Part shown: positions 26,460-34,018 of the stretch, one piece after another
Layout of the letters: the number at the start of each line of letters is the position of its first letter
How positions within the stretch are numbered: position 1 is the stretch's first letter
The notes under the pieces: model-generated
Database searches by the model: none
Told to the model about the DNA's origin: nothing
The model's input: only the letters and a program-made list of their open reading frames with translations
Source: Photobacterium sanctipauli
Lineage (GTDB): Bacteria > Pseudomonadota > Gammaproteobacteria > Enterobacterales > Vibrionaceae
Length of the DNA: 64,000 nucleotides
Reading direction: 5' to 3'
NCBI RefSeq assembly: GCF_003026495.1
Contig: NZ_PYMA01000022.1
Span: 27,271 to 91,270, forward strand
Program-made: the position numbers and the translations under genes

Positions 26460-27653
26460 ATGAGACAAATTGAGGTTATCCCGCAGTTCGTGGATACGTT
26501 TTCCTGTATTGCCGACCAGTGTGAAGATCACTGCTGTCATGGCTGGAATATCACTATCGATAAGCCGACCTATCGCTTTATGACCGAAAAAAGCGCGTTC
26601 AAGGCCAAGTCGCTTGAGGTTATCCAGCGTACGCCGGGCAGTGCGGCCTATGCCAAAATAAAATTGGCAGAAAAGGGTGTTTGCCCGTTCAGGGATAGCC
26701 AAGGTTTGTGTGATGTCCATGCCGCCCATGGCCACACCCGCTTGTCGAATACTTGCCAGACCTACCCGCGCTTGAGCCAAACCCGCGGTGATAAGGTTGA
26801 GCGTAGCCTGACCCTGTCGTGCCCGGAGGCGGTGCGCCAGGTGTTGCTGAACCCGTCGGCGATGACATTCCGCGAGCAGGAGGTGTTTAAGTCCAACTTT
26901 AAACCGGCCCCTTATCGCCGTCCGGCCTACTATGATGCCATTCGCCAGCTGTTTATTGATGTGTTGCTGCTCGAAGAAGTGTCGCTGGAAGCCCGCCTGT
27001 TTATGTTGGGGATGGCACTAAAGCAACTAGATGCTCACAAAGACGATATGGATAAGTTTAATACCACCTTGTCTTATTGCATCGAGAAAATAACCAATGG
27101 TGAATTTTTGTCCATGTTTAATAATATGGATAGTGCCGTGGAGCTGCATGCGACATTTTTAATTAAGCTATTTAATGTCCAATTGTCTTTGGGTGTGGTT
27201 GATAAGCACGAGCTGGTATTGGATCGGATCATGAAAATCCACCAGCAATTAGTATCGACACTCGGCCTGGCCGGTGATGATTTAAATCGCCAGAAAGAAA
27301 TTTTAATTCAAGGCTTTGACGGTCATTACCAAAATTATATTCAAGCCAACCCCCATGTATGGATCAATTACTTCATCTACGGCATGTACAAACATGACTT
27401 CCCAGCCAAGGGAATGTACGAGGTATTTAGCGAACTCGTGATTGATTTCTTCTTGCTGCGAGGGGCGCTAACGGCCATTGCATCAGGCCGGGAGCTTGAG
27501 GATAATGATCTTATCCATGCAGTACAAAGCTTCCACCGGGCGCGTAGCAACGGTGTCCGCCTTGAAACAGGCATTAAGGGAATTATTAATAAACACCTTA
27601 ATGTTGAAGAAGCGATGTTGCCATTAATATTACTTAAGGTCAGTGCCAATTAA
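26460..27653 (+). CDS. fliB: Flagellin lysine-N-methylase FliB
   Basis: FliB methylates surface lysines of flagellin. The 397-residue product has the family's Cys-rich N-terminus (CIADQCEDHCCHGWNI, then CPFRDSQGLCDVHAAHG and NTCQTYPR), which probably binds a metal cluster, and normal length (Salmonella FliB about 400). It begins 3 bases after the lafU stop, so it was part of the lateral flagellar operon. No flagellin gene remains in the window. The 3' half (after about 27000) is noticeably richer in A+T than the 5' half. Confidence 0.9.
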   Translation: MRQIEVIPQFVDTFSCIADQCEDHCCHGWNITIDKPTYRFMTEKSAFKAKSLEVIQRTPGSAAYAKIKLAEKGVCPFRDSQGLCDVHAAHGHTRLSNTCQTYPRLSQTRGDKVERSLTLSCPEAVRQVLLNPSAMTFREQEVFKSNFKPAPYRRPAYYDAIRQLFIDVLLLEEVSLEARLFMLGMALKQLDAHKDDMDKFNTTLSYCIEKITNGEFLSMFNNMDSAVELHATFLIKLFNVQLSLGVVDKHELVLDRIMKIHQQLVSTLGLAGDDLNRQKEILIQGFDGHYQNYIQANPHVWINYFIYGMYKHDFPAKGMYEVFSELVIDFFLLRGALTAIASGRELEDNDLIHAVQSFHRARSNGVRLETGIKGIINKHLNVEEAMLPLILLKVSAN

Positions 27654-27681
27654 TTCATAGTTGGTGTTGCCTGTTTAGCTG

Positions 27682-27708
27682 CTGTTATATTTTTTGAATA
27701 AATAACAG
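27682..27708. repeat. Inverted repeat upstream of parM
   Basis: CTGTTAT (27682-27688) and ATAACAG (27702-27708) form a 7-bp inverted repeat in AT-rich DNA, about 65 bp before the parM start; a related TGTTGTTATTTAG lies at about 27751-27763. It could be an operator or centromere-like site for the ParR-like partner. The array is much shorter than a typical parC. Confidence 0.4.
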
Positions 27709-27773
27709 TTGGGTTTGTTTTATTTTAAGGCGAAGGTGCTTCTTTGCCTGTTGTTATTTAGTGAGTATAAGTT

Positions 27774-28820
27774 ATGACGGTTTCTGCGTTAACAATTGCA
27801 GTTGATGATGGTTCTACCAATGTAAAAGTAAGTTGGATTGAAAATAACCAGCTGAAAACAATTGTTTCTCCAAACTCTTTTCGTAAAGACTGGAAGAGTG
27901 CTGCATTGCGTCGTGACAAAAAGGTTTACAACTACACCATTGGCACCACCAAGTACACTTACGATGCGACCTCGGACAAGGCACTGGAAACCACCCATGT
28001 TGACTACCAGTACGATGATCTGAACTTGCTGGCTGTGCACCATGCGTTACTGCAAACCGGCCTTGAGCCTTGCGCGGTGACCTTGGTAGTGACACTGCCG
28101 ATCACCGAGTTCTACAACTCGGAAGATTGCCAGCGCAACGAGGAAAACATCGAGAAGAAGCGCCAGAACTTGATGCGCGAGATCGCCCTCAACAAAGGCG
28201 AGCTGTTCAACATCGTCGATGTACAGGTAATGCCTGAAAGCGTGCCGGCGGTACTGTCGACCCTGATGAATTCAAGCTGCAACGAATTCACCCGCTCCTT
28301 GGTGGTTGACTGCGGCGGCACCACGCTGGATATGGGCGTGGTGGTCGGTGAGTTCGATGATGTGTCGGCGGTATACGGCAACAAGGAAATTGGCGTGTCC
28401 ATGGTAACGGATGCAGCCCGCAAGGCATTGGCGTCGGCAGACAGTGATGCCAGCTATCTGGTGGCAAACGAGCTGATCAAGCGCCGCAACGACATGGACT
28501 TCGTGCGCGAGGTGGTGAACGACGAGTCGCAGATCGACACGATCCTGACCAAGATCGAGAACAAGATCAACGAGCTGGGCAGTGCGGTCGCCCACGAAGC
28601 GAAGAAGTTTGCTAAGAACCCTAACCGTGTTTACTTGGTGGGCGGCGGTGCGTCGTTGATTTACCCTGCGCTTTTGGACGCTTACTCGACACTGGGCGAT
28701 CGCGTGGTGTTGATCAACGATTCCCAGTCGGCATTGGCGCGCGAGCTATGCATGTACCACGCCGACGAAGCTACGTTCGATGTATCGCCTGAAACCCTAG
28801 TTGAGGTTGCTGATGACTAA
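27774..28820 (+). CDS. parM: ParM/StbA-family actin-like ATPase
   Basis: The 348-residue product closely follows plasmid R1 ParM: phosphate-1 loop AVDDGSTNVKVSW (residues 9-21), SPNSFRKDW, NLLAVHHALLQTGL, phosphate-2 VVDCGGTTLDMGVV with the catalytic-position Asp at 179, and adenosine motif VYLVGGGASLIYPAL. ParM forms dynamic filaments that push plasmid copies apart. It overlaps the next gene by 8 bp (ATGACTAA), as parM-parR pairs do. Nothing else plasmid-like is visible nearby; it lies between the flagellar scar and actP in the chromosome. The present role is unknown: partition of another replicon, a plasmid-derived remnant, or a host cytoskeletal function. Confidence 0.88.
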   Translation: MTVSALTIAVDDGSTNVKVSWIENNQLKTIVSPNSFRKDWKSAALRRDKKVYNYTIGTTKYTYDATSDKALETTHVDYQYDDLNLLAVHHALLQTGLEPCAVTLVVTLPITEFYNSEDCQRNEENIEKKRQNLMREIALNKGELFNIVDVQVMPESVPAVLSTLMNSSCNEFTRSLVVDCGGTTLDMGVVVGEFDDVSAVYGNKEIGVSMVTDAARKALASADSDASYLVANELIKRRNDMDFVREVVNDESQIDTILTKIENKINELGSAVAHEAKKFAKNPNRVYLVGGGASLIYPALLDAYSTLGDRVVLINDSQSALARELCMYHADEATFDVSPETLVEVADD

Positions 28821-29592
28821 TCAGCTCAAGCGCGTTAACTGCTCGCTGTTTCTCGATCCGGTTAACTCGCCTGCCGACCGCTATGCGGTCGGCATCATGC
28901 AGCGCTGGGTCGAAGAGCGCAAGGAGTTGGTGTCCAACCCCAGTGCCGGTACGGCGTTGCATCGCAACCTGCACATGCACAAGGATATCTACCTTTCCGG
29001 CCTGTTCTTGCATTTGCTCAGCCCGGCGTTGACCAGCCAGCTGGCTGAAGTGCTGTCGGAAAGCAATGTCAACACGGCAATGCTGGCGCAAAAACTCAAG
29101 CAATGTGGTTTGGTGCTGCCAAGCGAGGCGGCGGCCGAACCCGTTCAGCCTGCACCGCTTGAGCTGTCGCCGCAGATCTTGGAGTTGACCTCGGATTTGA
29201 AGTCTGAGCTGGCAGCCGTGAAGCAAGAAGTGCAGCATGGCGTGGGGCAGATGATGAGCCAAGTTGAGCTGCAGGCCCAAGCCGAGCGACAGGCGCAAGC
29301 GGATGCACAAGCGCAAGCCCAGCAACCAGCAGCGCTTGACCCTGCCTTGTTGCAAGAGACGCTGGCAAGCTTGAAGGCCGATATCGCAGCCGAGTTGAAG
29401 CAGCAAAGCCAGGCGGCTGAAATAGCCGAGCTTAAGGCGATGATTTCCGCCCAGAGCCAGCTTATCCGTTCGCTACAGCACAACCAGTCCCAGGCGGCCA
29501 ACACCGCGCCAGCCAAAGACAAGGCACCGGAAGTTAACCTGAGCGAGCAGATTGCCAGCGTGCAGAAAATCAAGAAGAAAGGCTTGTTCTAA
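28813..29592 (+). CDS. ParR-like partner of ParM with long coiled-coil tail
   Basis: A 259-residue protein from the ATG at 28813. The N-terminal 95 residues (MTNQLKRVNCSLFLDPVNSP...) resemble small ParR/StbB ribbon-helix-helix DNA-binding adaptors in layout: a short beta-type start, then helices (HRNLHMHKDIYLSGLFLHLL). Plasmid ParR is only about 120 residues. Here an Ala/Gln/Glu-rich helical region (about 105-235) is added, and the protein ends in a basic, hydrophobic tail (SVQKIKKKGLF) like the filament-binding tail of ParR. The ParR assignment rests on position, overlap and pattern, not on clear motif identity. Confidence 0.6.
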   Translation: MTNQLKRVNCSLFLDPVNSPADRYAVGIMQRWVEERKELVSNPSAGTALHRNLHMHKDIYLSGLFLHLLSPALTSQLAEVLSESNVNTAMLAQKLKQCGLVLPSEAAAEPVQPAPLELSPQILELTSDLKSELAAVKQEVQHGVGQMMSQVELQAQAERQAQADAQAQAQQPAALDPALLQETLASLKADIAAELKQQSQAAEIAELKAMISAQSQLIRSLQHNQSQAANTAPAKDKAPEVNLSEQIASVQKIKKKGLF

Positions 29593-29612
29593 ATAAGCTT
29601 TGCCGCAATAAG

Positions 29613-29641
29613 AAACGGAGCCAGGGCGGCTCCGTTTTTTT
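29613..29641 (+). terminator. Terminator of the parM pair
   Basis: A 10-bp stem (AAACGGAGCC / GGCTCCGTTT) followed by a T-run lies 20 bp past the stop; it also faces the end of actP. Confidence 0.9.
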
Positions 29642-29685
29642 ATGGGCTATGGATTGAACCTATAGCGGTTCTACCTGCTTACCGA

Positions 29686-31389
29686 TTAGTGGTCGTGGGC
29701 TTGGCCCGCCCCTTTCGGATAGCGGATTGACTCAACCATATCTTGTACTTCGGTCGGTACTTCGGCAGTGAACTTGTTCACCACAATAGAGACGACGAAG
29801 TTCACACACATACCTAGCGTACCGATACCCTCTGGGCTGATACCGAACCACCAGTTATCCGGCGTGCTTGCCGCTGGGTTGATGAACTTGAAGTAGATGA
29901 TATAAGCCGCGGTGAATACGATACCCGATACCATACCGGCAATCGCCCCTTCCTTGTTCATCTTCTTGTAGAAGATACCCAAGATGATCGCTGGGAAGAA
30001 CGATGCTGCTGCTAGGCCGAAGGCGAAGGCCACAACCTGTGCCACGAAGCCCGGTGGGTTGATACCCAGGTATCCGGCACCGACAATCGCTACCGCAGCA
30101 CCGACACGGGCGGCGAGCAGTTCCTGTTTATCGGTCATATCGGGCTTGAAGCCTTTCTTGAGCAAGTCGTGCGATATCGAGGTCGAGATCACCAGTAGCA
30201 GACCTGCTGCGGTTGACAGTGCTGCCGCCAGGCCACCGGCTGCCAGTAGTGCAACGACCCAGTTTGGTAGTTTGGCTAGCTCTGGGCTTGCCAGTACGAT
30301 GATGTCGCGGTTGATGTTCATTTCGTTGCGCTCATCGCCCGAGTAGAACATCTTGCCGTCGCCGTTCTTGTCTTCCCAGCTCACTAGGCCCGTTTTTTCC
30401 CAGTTGGTTACCCAGCCAGGTGCTTCGGCTGCTGCCACACCTTTCATGTCTGGGCCGTTGATGGTTTCAATCATGTTGACGCGGGCAAAGGCGGCAACGG
30501 CTGGGGCCGTGGTGTAAAGTAGCGAGATGAACAGTAGCGCCCAACCAGCTGAGATACGTGCGTCACGTACACGAGGTACCGTGAAGAAGCGGATAATAAC
30601 GTGTGGTAGACCAGCCGTACCCACCATTAGCGCGGCACAGATGAAGAATACATCCACCATGCTCTTTGAGCCGTCGGTATAGGCGGTGAACCCGAGTTCG
30701 GTCGTCAGGCCGTCCAGCTTGTCCAGTACATAGGTGTCGGTACCCGTGATGGTTGAACCCATACCAATTTGAGGAATTGGGTTACCGGTTACCATGATTG
30801 AGGTGAAGATAGCAGGTACCAAGAATGCGAAGATCAATACGCAGAACTGGGCAACCTGGGTGTAGGTGATCCCTTTCATGCCGCCAAGTACCGCATAGAA
30901 GAACACGATACCCATACCGATGATGATACCCATGTTGATATCAACTTCTAGGAAGCGGGCGAATACCACGCCAACCCCACGCATCTGGCCTGCAACATAG
31001 GTAAAGGAAACGAAGATGGCACAGAAGACAGCTACCATACGTGCAGTTTTAGAGTAGTAACGCTCACCGATGAAGTCTGGCACCGTAAACTGGCCGAACT
31101 TACGTAGGTAAGGCGCTAGGCAGAGGGCAAGCAGGACGTAACCACCGGTCCAGCCCATCAGGTAAACCCCGCCGTCATAACCGACGAACGAGATGATACC
31201 AGCCATTGAGATAAATGAAGCGGCCGACATCCAGTCAGCTGCGGTGGCCATACCGTTGGCAACCGGGTGTACGCCACCGCCGGCCACGTAGAATTCGCTG
31301 GTTGAGCCGGCACGGGCCCAAATGGCAATCCCGATGTATAGCGCAAAGGTGATGCCCACCAAGATAAATGTCCAAGTTTGGATATCCAT
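29686..31389 (-). CDS. actP: Sodium:solute (cation/acetate-type) symporter
   Basis: A 567-residue SSS-family carrier with about 13 helices: FYVAGGGVHPVANGMATAAD, DWMSAASFISMAGIISFVGY, TYVAGQMRGVGVVFARFLEV and LAAGGLAAALSTAAGLLLVI are acetate/propionate-symporter signatures. It contains a loop with several acidic residues (SWEDKNGDGKMFYSGDERNE). The DUF4212 partner starts just upstream. Together with acs, crbS and crbR it forms an acetate-uptake module. Substrate is inferred from family and context; other short monocarboxylates are possible. Confidence 0.85.
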   Translation of the reverse strand: MDIQTWTFILVGITFALYIGIAIWARAGSTSEFYVAGGGVHPVANGMATAADWMSAASFISMAGIISFVGYDGGVYLMGWTGGYVLLALCLAPYLRKFGQFTVPDFIGERYYSKTARMVAVFCAIFVSFTYVAGQMRGVGVVFARFLEVDINMGIIIGMGIVFFYAVLGGMKGITYTQVAQFCVLIFAFLVPAIFTSIMVTGNPIPQIGMGSTITGTDTYVLDKLDGLTTELGFTAYTDGSKSMVDVFFICAALMVGTAGLPHVIIRFFTVPRVRDARISAGWALLFISLLYTTAPAVAAFARVNMIETINGPDMKGVAAAEAPGWVTNWEKTGLVSWEDKNGDGKMFYSGDERNEMNINRDIIVLASPELAKLPNWVVALLAAGGLAAALSTAAGLLLVISTSISHDLLKKGFKPDMTDKQELLAARVGAAVAIVGAGYLGINPPGFVAQVVAFAFGLAAASFFPAIILGIFYKKMNKEGAIAGMVSGIVFTAAYIIYFKFINPAASTPDNWWFGISPEGIGTLGMCVNFVVSIVVNKFTAEVPTEVQDMVESIRYPKGAGQAHDH

Positions 31390-31399
31390 GAGTAACCTC

Positions 31400-31666
31400 T
31401 TAGTCTTCTTGTACGTTGAACTTACGATCGAGCGCGTTCATACGCACTACATAGACAAAAATCAGGGCAACGAAGGTGTAGATAGAGCCTTGCTGCGAGA
31501 ACCAGAACCCTAGCTTGAAGCCGCCAATTTGAATGTTGTTCAGGATATCGACGAATAGTACGCCGGCACCAAAAGACACGAGAAACCAGATGGCCAGTAG
31601 GGAGCCCATCGTGGCGAGGTTCTCTTTCCAGTAGGCTTGTGCCTGTTCCTTGGATTCAAACGCCAT
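31400..31666 (-). CDS. DUF4212 membrane protein, symporter partner
   Basis: An 88-residue protein with two membrane helices (about 17-40 and 58-78) and the DUF4212 pattern YWKENLATMGSLLAIWFLVS ... QGSIYTFVALIFVYVVRMNAL. It lies 10 bp upstream of the symporter gene in the same operon, a fixed pairing in this SSS subgroup, analogous to YjcH-ActP. It probably assembles with or stabilises the carrier. Confidence 0.9.
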   Translation of the reverse strand: MAFESKEQAQAYWKENLATMGSLLAIWFLVSFGAGVLFVDILNNIQIGGFKLGFWFSQQGSIYTFVALIFVYVVRMNALDRKFNVQED

Positions 31667-31775
31667 TGTTATCTCCTTTCACGTCGTCATAAATCGCGTT
31701 AATAAAATGTTACGCAATGACAATAGCAACGATTGCTCAAGGAAACAGTGCAACTTTAGTCGAGCCAAAAACGGC

Positions 31776-31801
31776 AAAATCGCCGCAGGAACGGCGATTT
31801 T
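31776..31801 (-). terminator. crbR terminator
   Basis: A 10-bp stem (AAAATCGCCG / CGGCGATTTT) with a CAGGAA loop lies 85 bp past the crbR stop and is followed on the minus strand by GCCGTTTTT. It separates crbR from the DUF4212-actP operon. Confidence 0.75.
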
Positions 31802-31885
31802 GTGAAGTTTGCTGGTTTTTGTTGATGTTGCGAAAATGTTGCGTTAGCCGAAAGTCTAACGACGAAAAGAAAATAATTTGCCGCG

Positions 31886-32518
31886 TTACGGGTTGATATC
31901 CATCTGCTGGAGCAAAATAACCGCCTGGGTCCGGTTTTTCACTTCGAGCTTGCGGAAAATAGCGGTCATGTGCGCTTTGATGGTGGCTTCCGAGACATTG
32001 AGCTCGTAGGCGATTTGCTTGTTGAGCAGGCCGTCGGACAGCATGCTCAATACCTTGTATTGCTGCGGGGTCAGGGCGGCGATACGCTCGTTCAACGCCT
32101 TGAACTCGTCGTCGTCCCCTAATCCCTCCGGGAACACCGGCTCGCCGTCCAGTACTTGGTTAAGGGAGCCAATCAGCGCCCGCATGTCGCTGGATTTAGG
32201 AATGAAGCCAAATGCGCCGTGGTGTTTGACCTGGCGGATCACATTGGTTTCTTCGCTGGCTGAAATGACCACGATGGGCAGGTCGGGATATTGGTTGCGC
32301 AGTTGGATCAGCCCCGACATGCCGTTGGCACCGGGCATTTTCAAGTCCAGCAGCAGCAGATCGACATCCGGCTCTTTGTCGAGTAGGGCAAGCAGGCTAT
32401 CGAGGGAATCGGCTTCAAGGAGGTTGGCGCCGCTTATCGCCATGTGCACGGATTGGAACAAGGCATTGCGAAACAGCGGGTGATCATCGGCAATTACAAT
32501 AGTGTACTGAGCGTCCAT
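31886..32518 (-). CDS. crbR: LuxR-type response regulator, CrbR-type
   Basis: A 210-residue regulator with an N-terminal receiver (IADDHPLFRNALFQS, phospho-acceptor Asp58 in LLLLDLKMPGANGM, then ISASEE and FIPKSS) and a C-terminal LuxR helix-turn-helix (LTPQQYKVLSMLSDGLLNKQIAYELNVSEATIKAHMTAIFRKL). The closeness to actP and the presence of a CrbS-type kinase make it the likely CrbR, which activates acs. It lies 9.6 kb from crbS, with the flagellar scar, the parM pair and actP between them. Pairing with this kinase is inferred. Confidence 0.82.
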   Translation of the reverse strand: MDAQYTIVIADDHPLFRNALFQSVHMAISGANLLEADSLDSLLALLDKEPDVDLLLLDLKMPGANGMSGLIQLRNQYPDLPIVVISASEETNVIRQVKHHGAFGFIPKSSDMRALIGSLNQVLDGEPVFPEGLGDDDEFKALNERIAALTPQQYKVLSMLSDGLLNKQIAYELNVSEATIKAHMTAIFRKLEVKNRTQAVILLQQMDINP

Positions 32519-32699
32519 GGCAGTTACATCTTGTGGTTTTTGATTAAGCTATCACCGGACATAAACCAGATCAATTTGTTAACACCTAAGATCTGAACTG
32601 GATCGGCTCTGCGCGAGACAAATTCAGCGTTGAGGTTAAGAAATGTGATTGGGCGGTCGTTTTACCTTAAAGCAGTATGCCCAACAAAGAGTGAACATC

Positions 32700-33875
32700 A
32701 TGGCCCCGCCACTAGAGTCCGGAATGGATGGACAAAGTTATTTCGAATGCCAGCAGCACTACCGTCAACGCCAAGGATGGAAGCTGGTCGCTTTTACCTT
32801 CTTATTTTTATTCGCATTGGTGGCGCTAGAGCTTTTTGCCGTCCGTCGCGTGGTGCCGCATGTGGCTGAGGACATGGTGAAGCTGATCGCCGGCGGGGTG
32901 GCAACGCTGTTGGCCGGGTTGGTGCTGTTGCATCAAGCCTTGCCGGCCATGCAACGATGGCAAATTACCTCATCGGTGCTGGCGGCGGTACTGGGGTGTG
33001 GTTGGGCAGGCTTGCTGTTGCTACCGGTGTTTGGCGCCAAGTTGTCGTCTGTGGCGTTGTATACCGATTTGTTTACCACCATTTCGGTGATTGCCTTTTT
33101 TAGCTATCGCGGCGCGACCTATTTGGCCGTGCTGCCGGTATTGGCGGCGTGGATGATCTCGGACATGGTCGTGGCCGGCGGCCCGGAACCCTTGGTGGTG
33201 ATGGCGGTGTTGATCCGGTTGTTGATTGTGGTGGTGGTGCGCGAATACCTGTACTACTGGTTCCAGTCTTCGGTTTGGCATCGTTATGAGGAGCAACGGT
33301 TGCGGGCCGAGCTGTCGAATGTCGCCTTGCTTGATAATGTCACCGGGCTGCAAAACAGCCGCCATTTCGATTTGGTGCTGGAGCGTGAGGTCTTGGCGGC
33401 ACGGCGGCAGAACACCGAGCTGGCGTTGGTGGCGTTCAATATCGACCCGTTGCGCTGGCACAGTATGACCTATGGCCAGAAGGAAGCGAAAACCGTGCTG
33501 CGCCGGATCAGCCGAGGCTTGCGCCGGGGTATTTTCCGCCCCCGCGACTTTCTGGCCCGGTTGGGCAGTGACGAGTTTGTAGTGTTGTTGCCGTATACCG
33601 ACTTGGCGGGGGCGAAAGTGGTGGCAGAGCGATTGCAGCAGCAAGTTCACCTCAGTTGCGACCATACGATTATGGAAAGGTTGAAACGCCCGGTGGCGGT
33701 GCGCAGCATGGTGATTGAGTGGTTGCCAACCATGTCGGCGGCGCAACTGCGGCAGAAAATGCGGGATCAGTTTGAATTGCAGCGGGAAACCGAGGCCGAC
33801 AGCGATGAGATTATCGTGCTGGGTGATACCGCGACAGAGGCAACGGCTGATAAGCAGGCAGAAGGGCGGGAATAA
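32700..33875 (+). CDS. Membrane protein with degenerate GGDEF domain
   Basis: A 391-residue protein with about six N-terminal membrane helices (residues 30-205) and a C-terminal GGDEF-type domain (about 215-370). The signature reads GSDEF (residues 289-293) instead of GGDEF. The upstream metal-site motif, normally D-x-D-x-F-K-x-x-N-D, reads NIDPLRWHSM: the first Asp is Asn247, and the Asn/Asp that hold guanine are gone. Cyclase activity is therefore doubtful; a GTP- or c-di-GMP-binding or structural role is possible. The ATG at 32700 is preferred over an upstream TTG. It is divergent from crbR with a 181-bp shared control region. Confidence 0.8.
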   Translation: MAPPLESGMDGQSYFECQQHYRQRQGWKLVAFTFLFLFALVALELFAVRRVVPHVAEDMVKLIAGGVATLLAGLVLLHQALPAMQRWQITSSVLAAVLGCGWAGLLLLPVFGAKLSSVALYTDLFTTISVIAFFSYRGATYLAVLPVLAAWMISDMVVAGGPEPLVVMAVLIRLLIVVVVREYLYYWFQSSVWHRYEEQRLRAELSNVALLDNVTGLQNSRHFDLVLEREVLAARRQNTELALVAFNIDPLRWHSMTYGQKEAKTVLRRISRGLRRGIFRPRDFLARLGSDEFVVLLPYTDLAGAKVVAERLQQQVHLSCDHTIMERLKRPVAVRSMVIEWLPTMSAAQLRQKMRDQFELQRETEADSDEIIVLGDTATEATADKQAEGRE

Positions 33876-33904
33876 CGCCTAGCTAAATAACGTGTTGCCA
33901 ATAA

Positions 33905-33938
33905 AACAAAAGCGCCTTGGTGGCGCTTTTGTTTTTTG
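33905..33938. terminator. Terminator between the GGDEF gene and dsbD
   Basis: A 12-bp stem (AACAAAAGCGCC / GGCGCTTTTGTT) followed by T5 on the plus strand; A-rich on the left, so it may also serve leftward transcripts. Confidence 0.9.
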
Positions 33939-33971
33939 AGGGGGTAGCTGTTGTGTGCGAGCTAGGCTAGT

Positions 33972-34018
33972 TCGACCGGATTATCTCGACCAGGCTATTT
34001 CGACCTGACTATTTCGAC
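33972..34018. repeat. Four 14-bp tandem repeats at the dsbD stop codon
   Basis: TCGAC occurs at 33972, 33986, 34000 and 34014, exactly 14 bp apart, within similar units (consensus TCGACCnGnCTATT). The dsbD stop (34009-34011) lies inside the array. The unit length is not a multiple of 3, so extra copies would change frame, but each carries a potential TAG. Confidence 0.75.

Noticed and set aside
22316..29641. Prophage or integrative element between crbS and actP
   Set aside because: No integrase, transposase, att-like direct repeats or phage structural genes were seen; the content is flagellar plus the parM pair.
32700..33875. Active diguanylate cyclase
   Set aside because: Key catalytic and guanine-binding residues are replaced (GSDEF; Asn247 for the metal-binding Asp).
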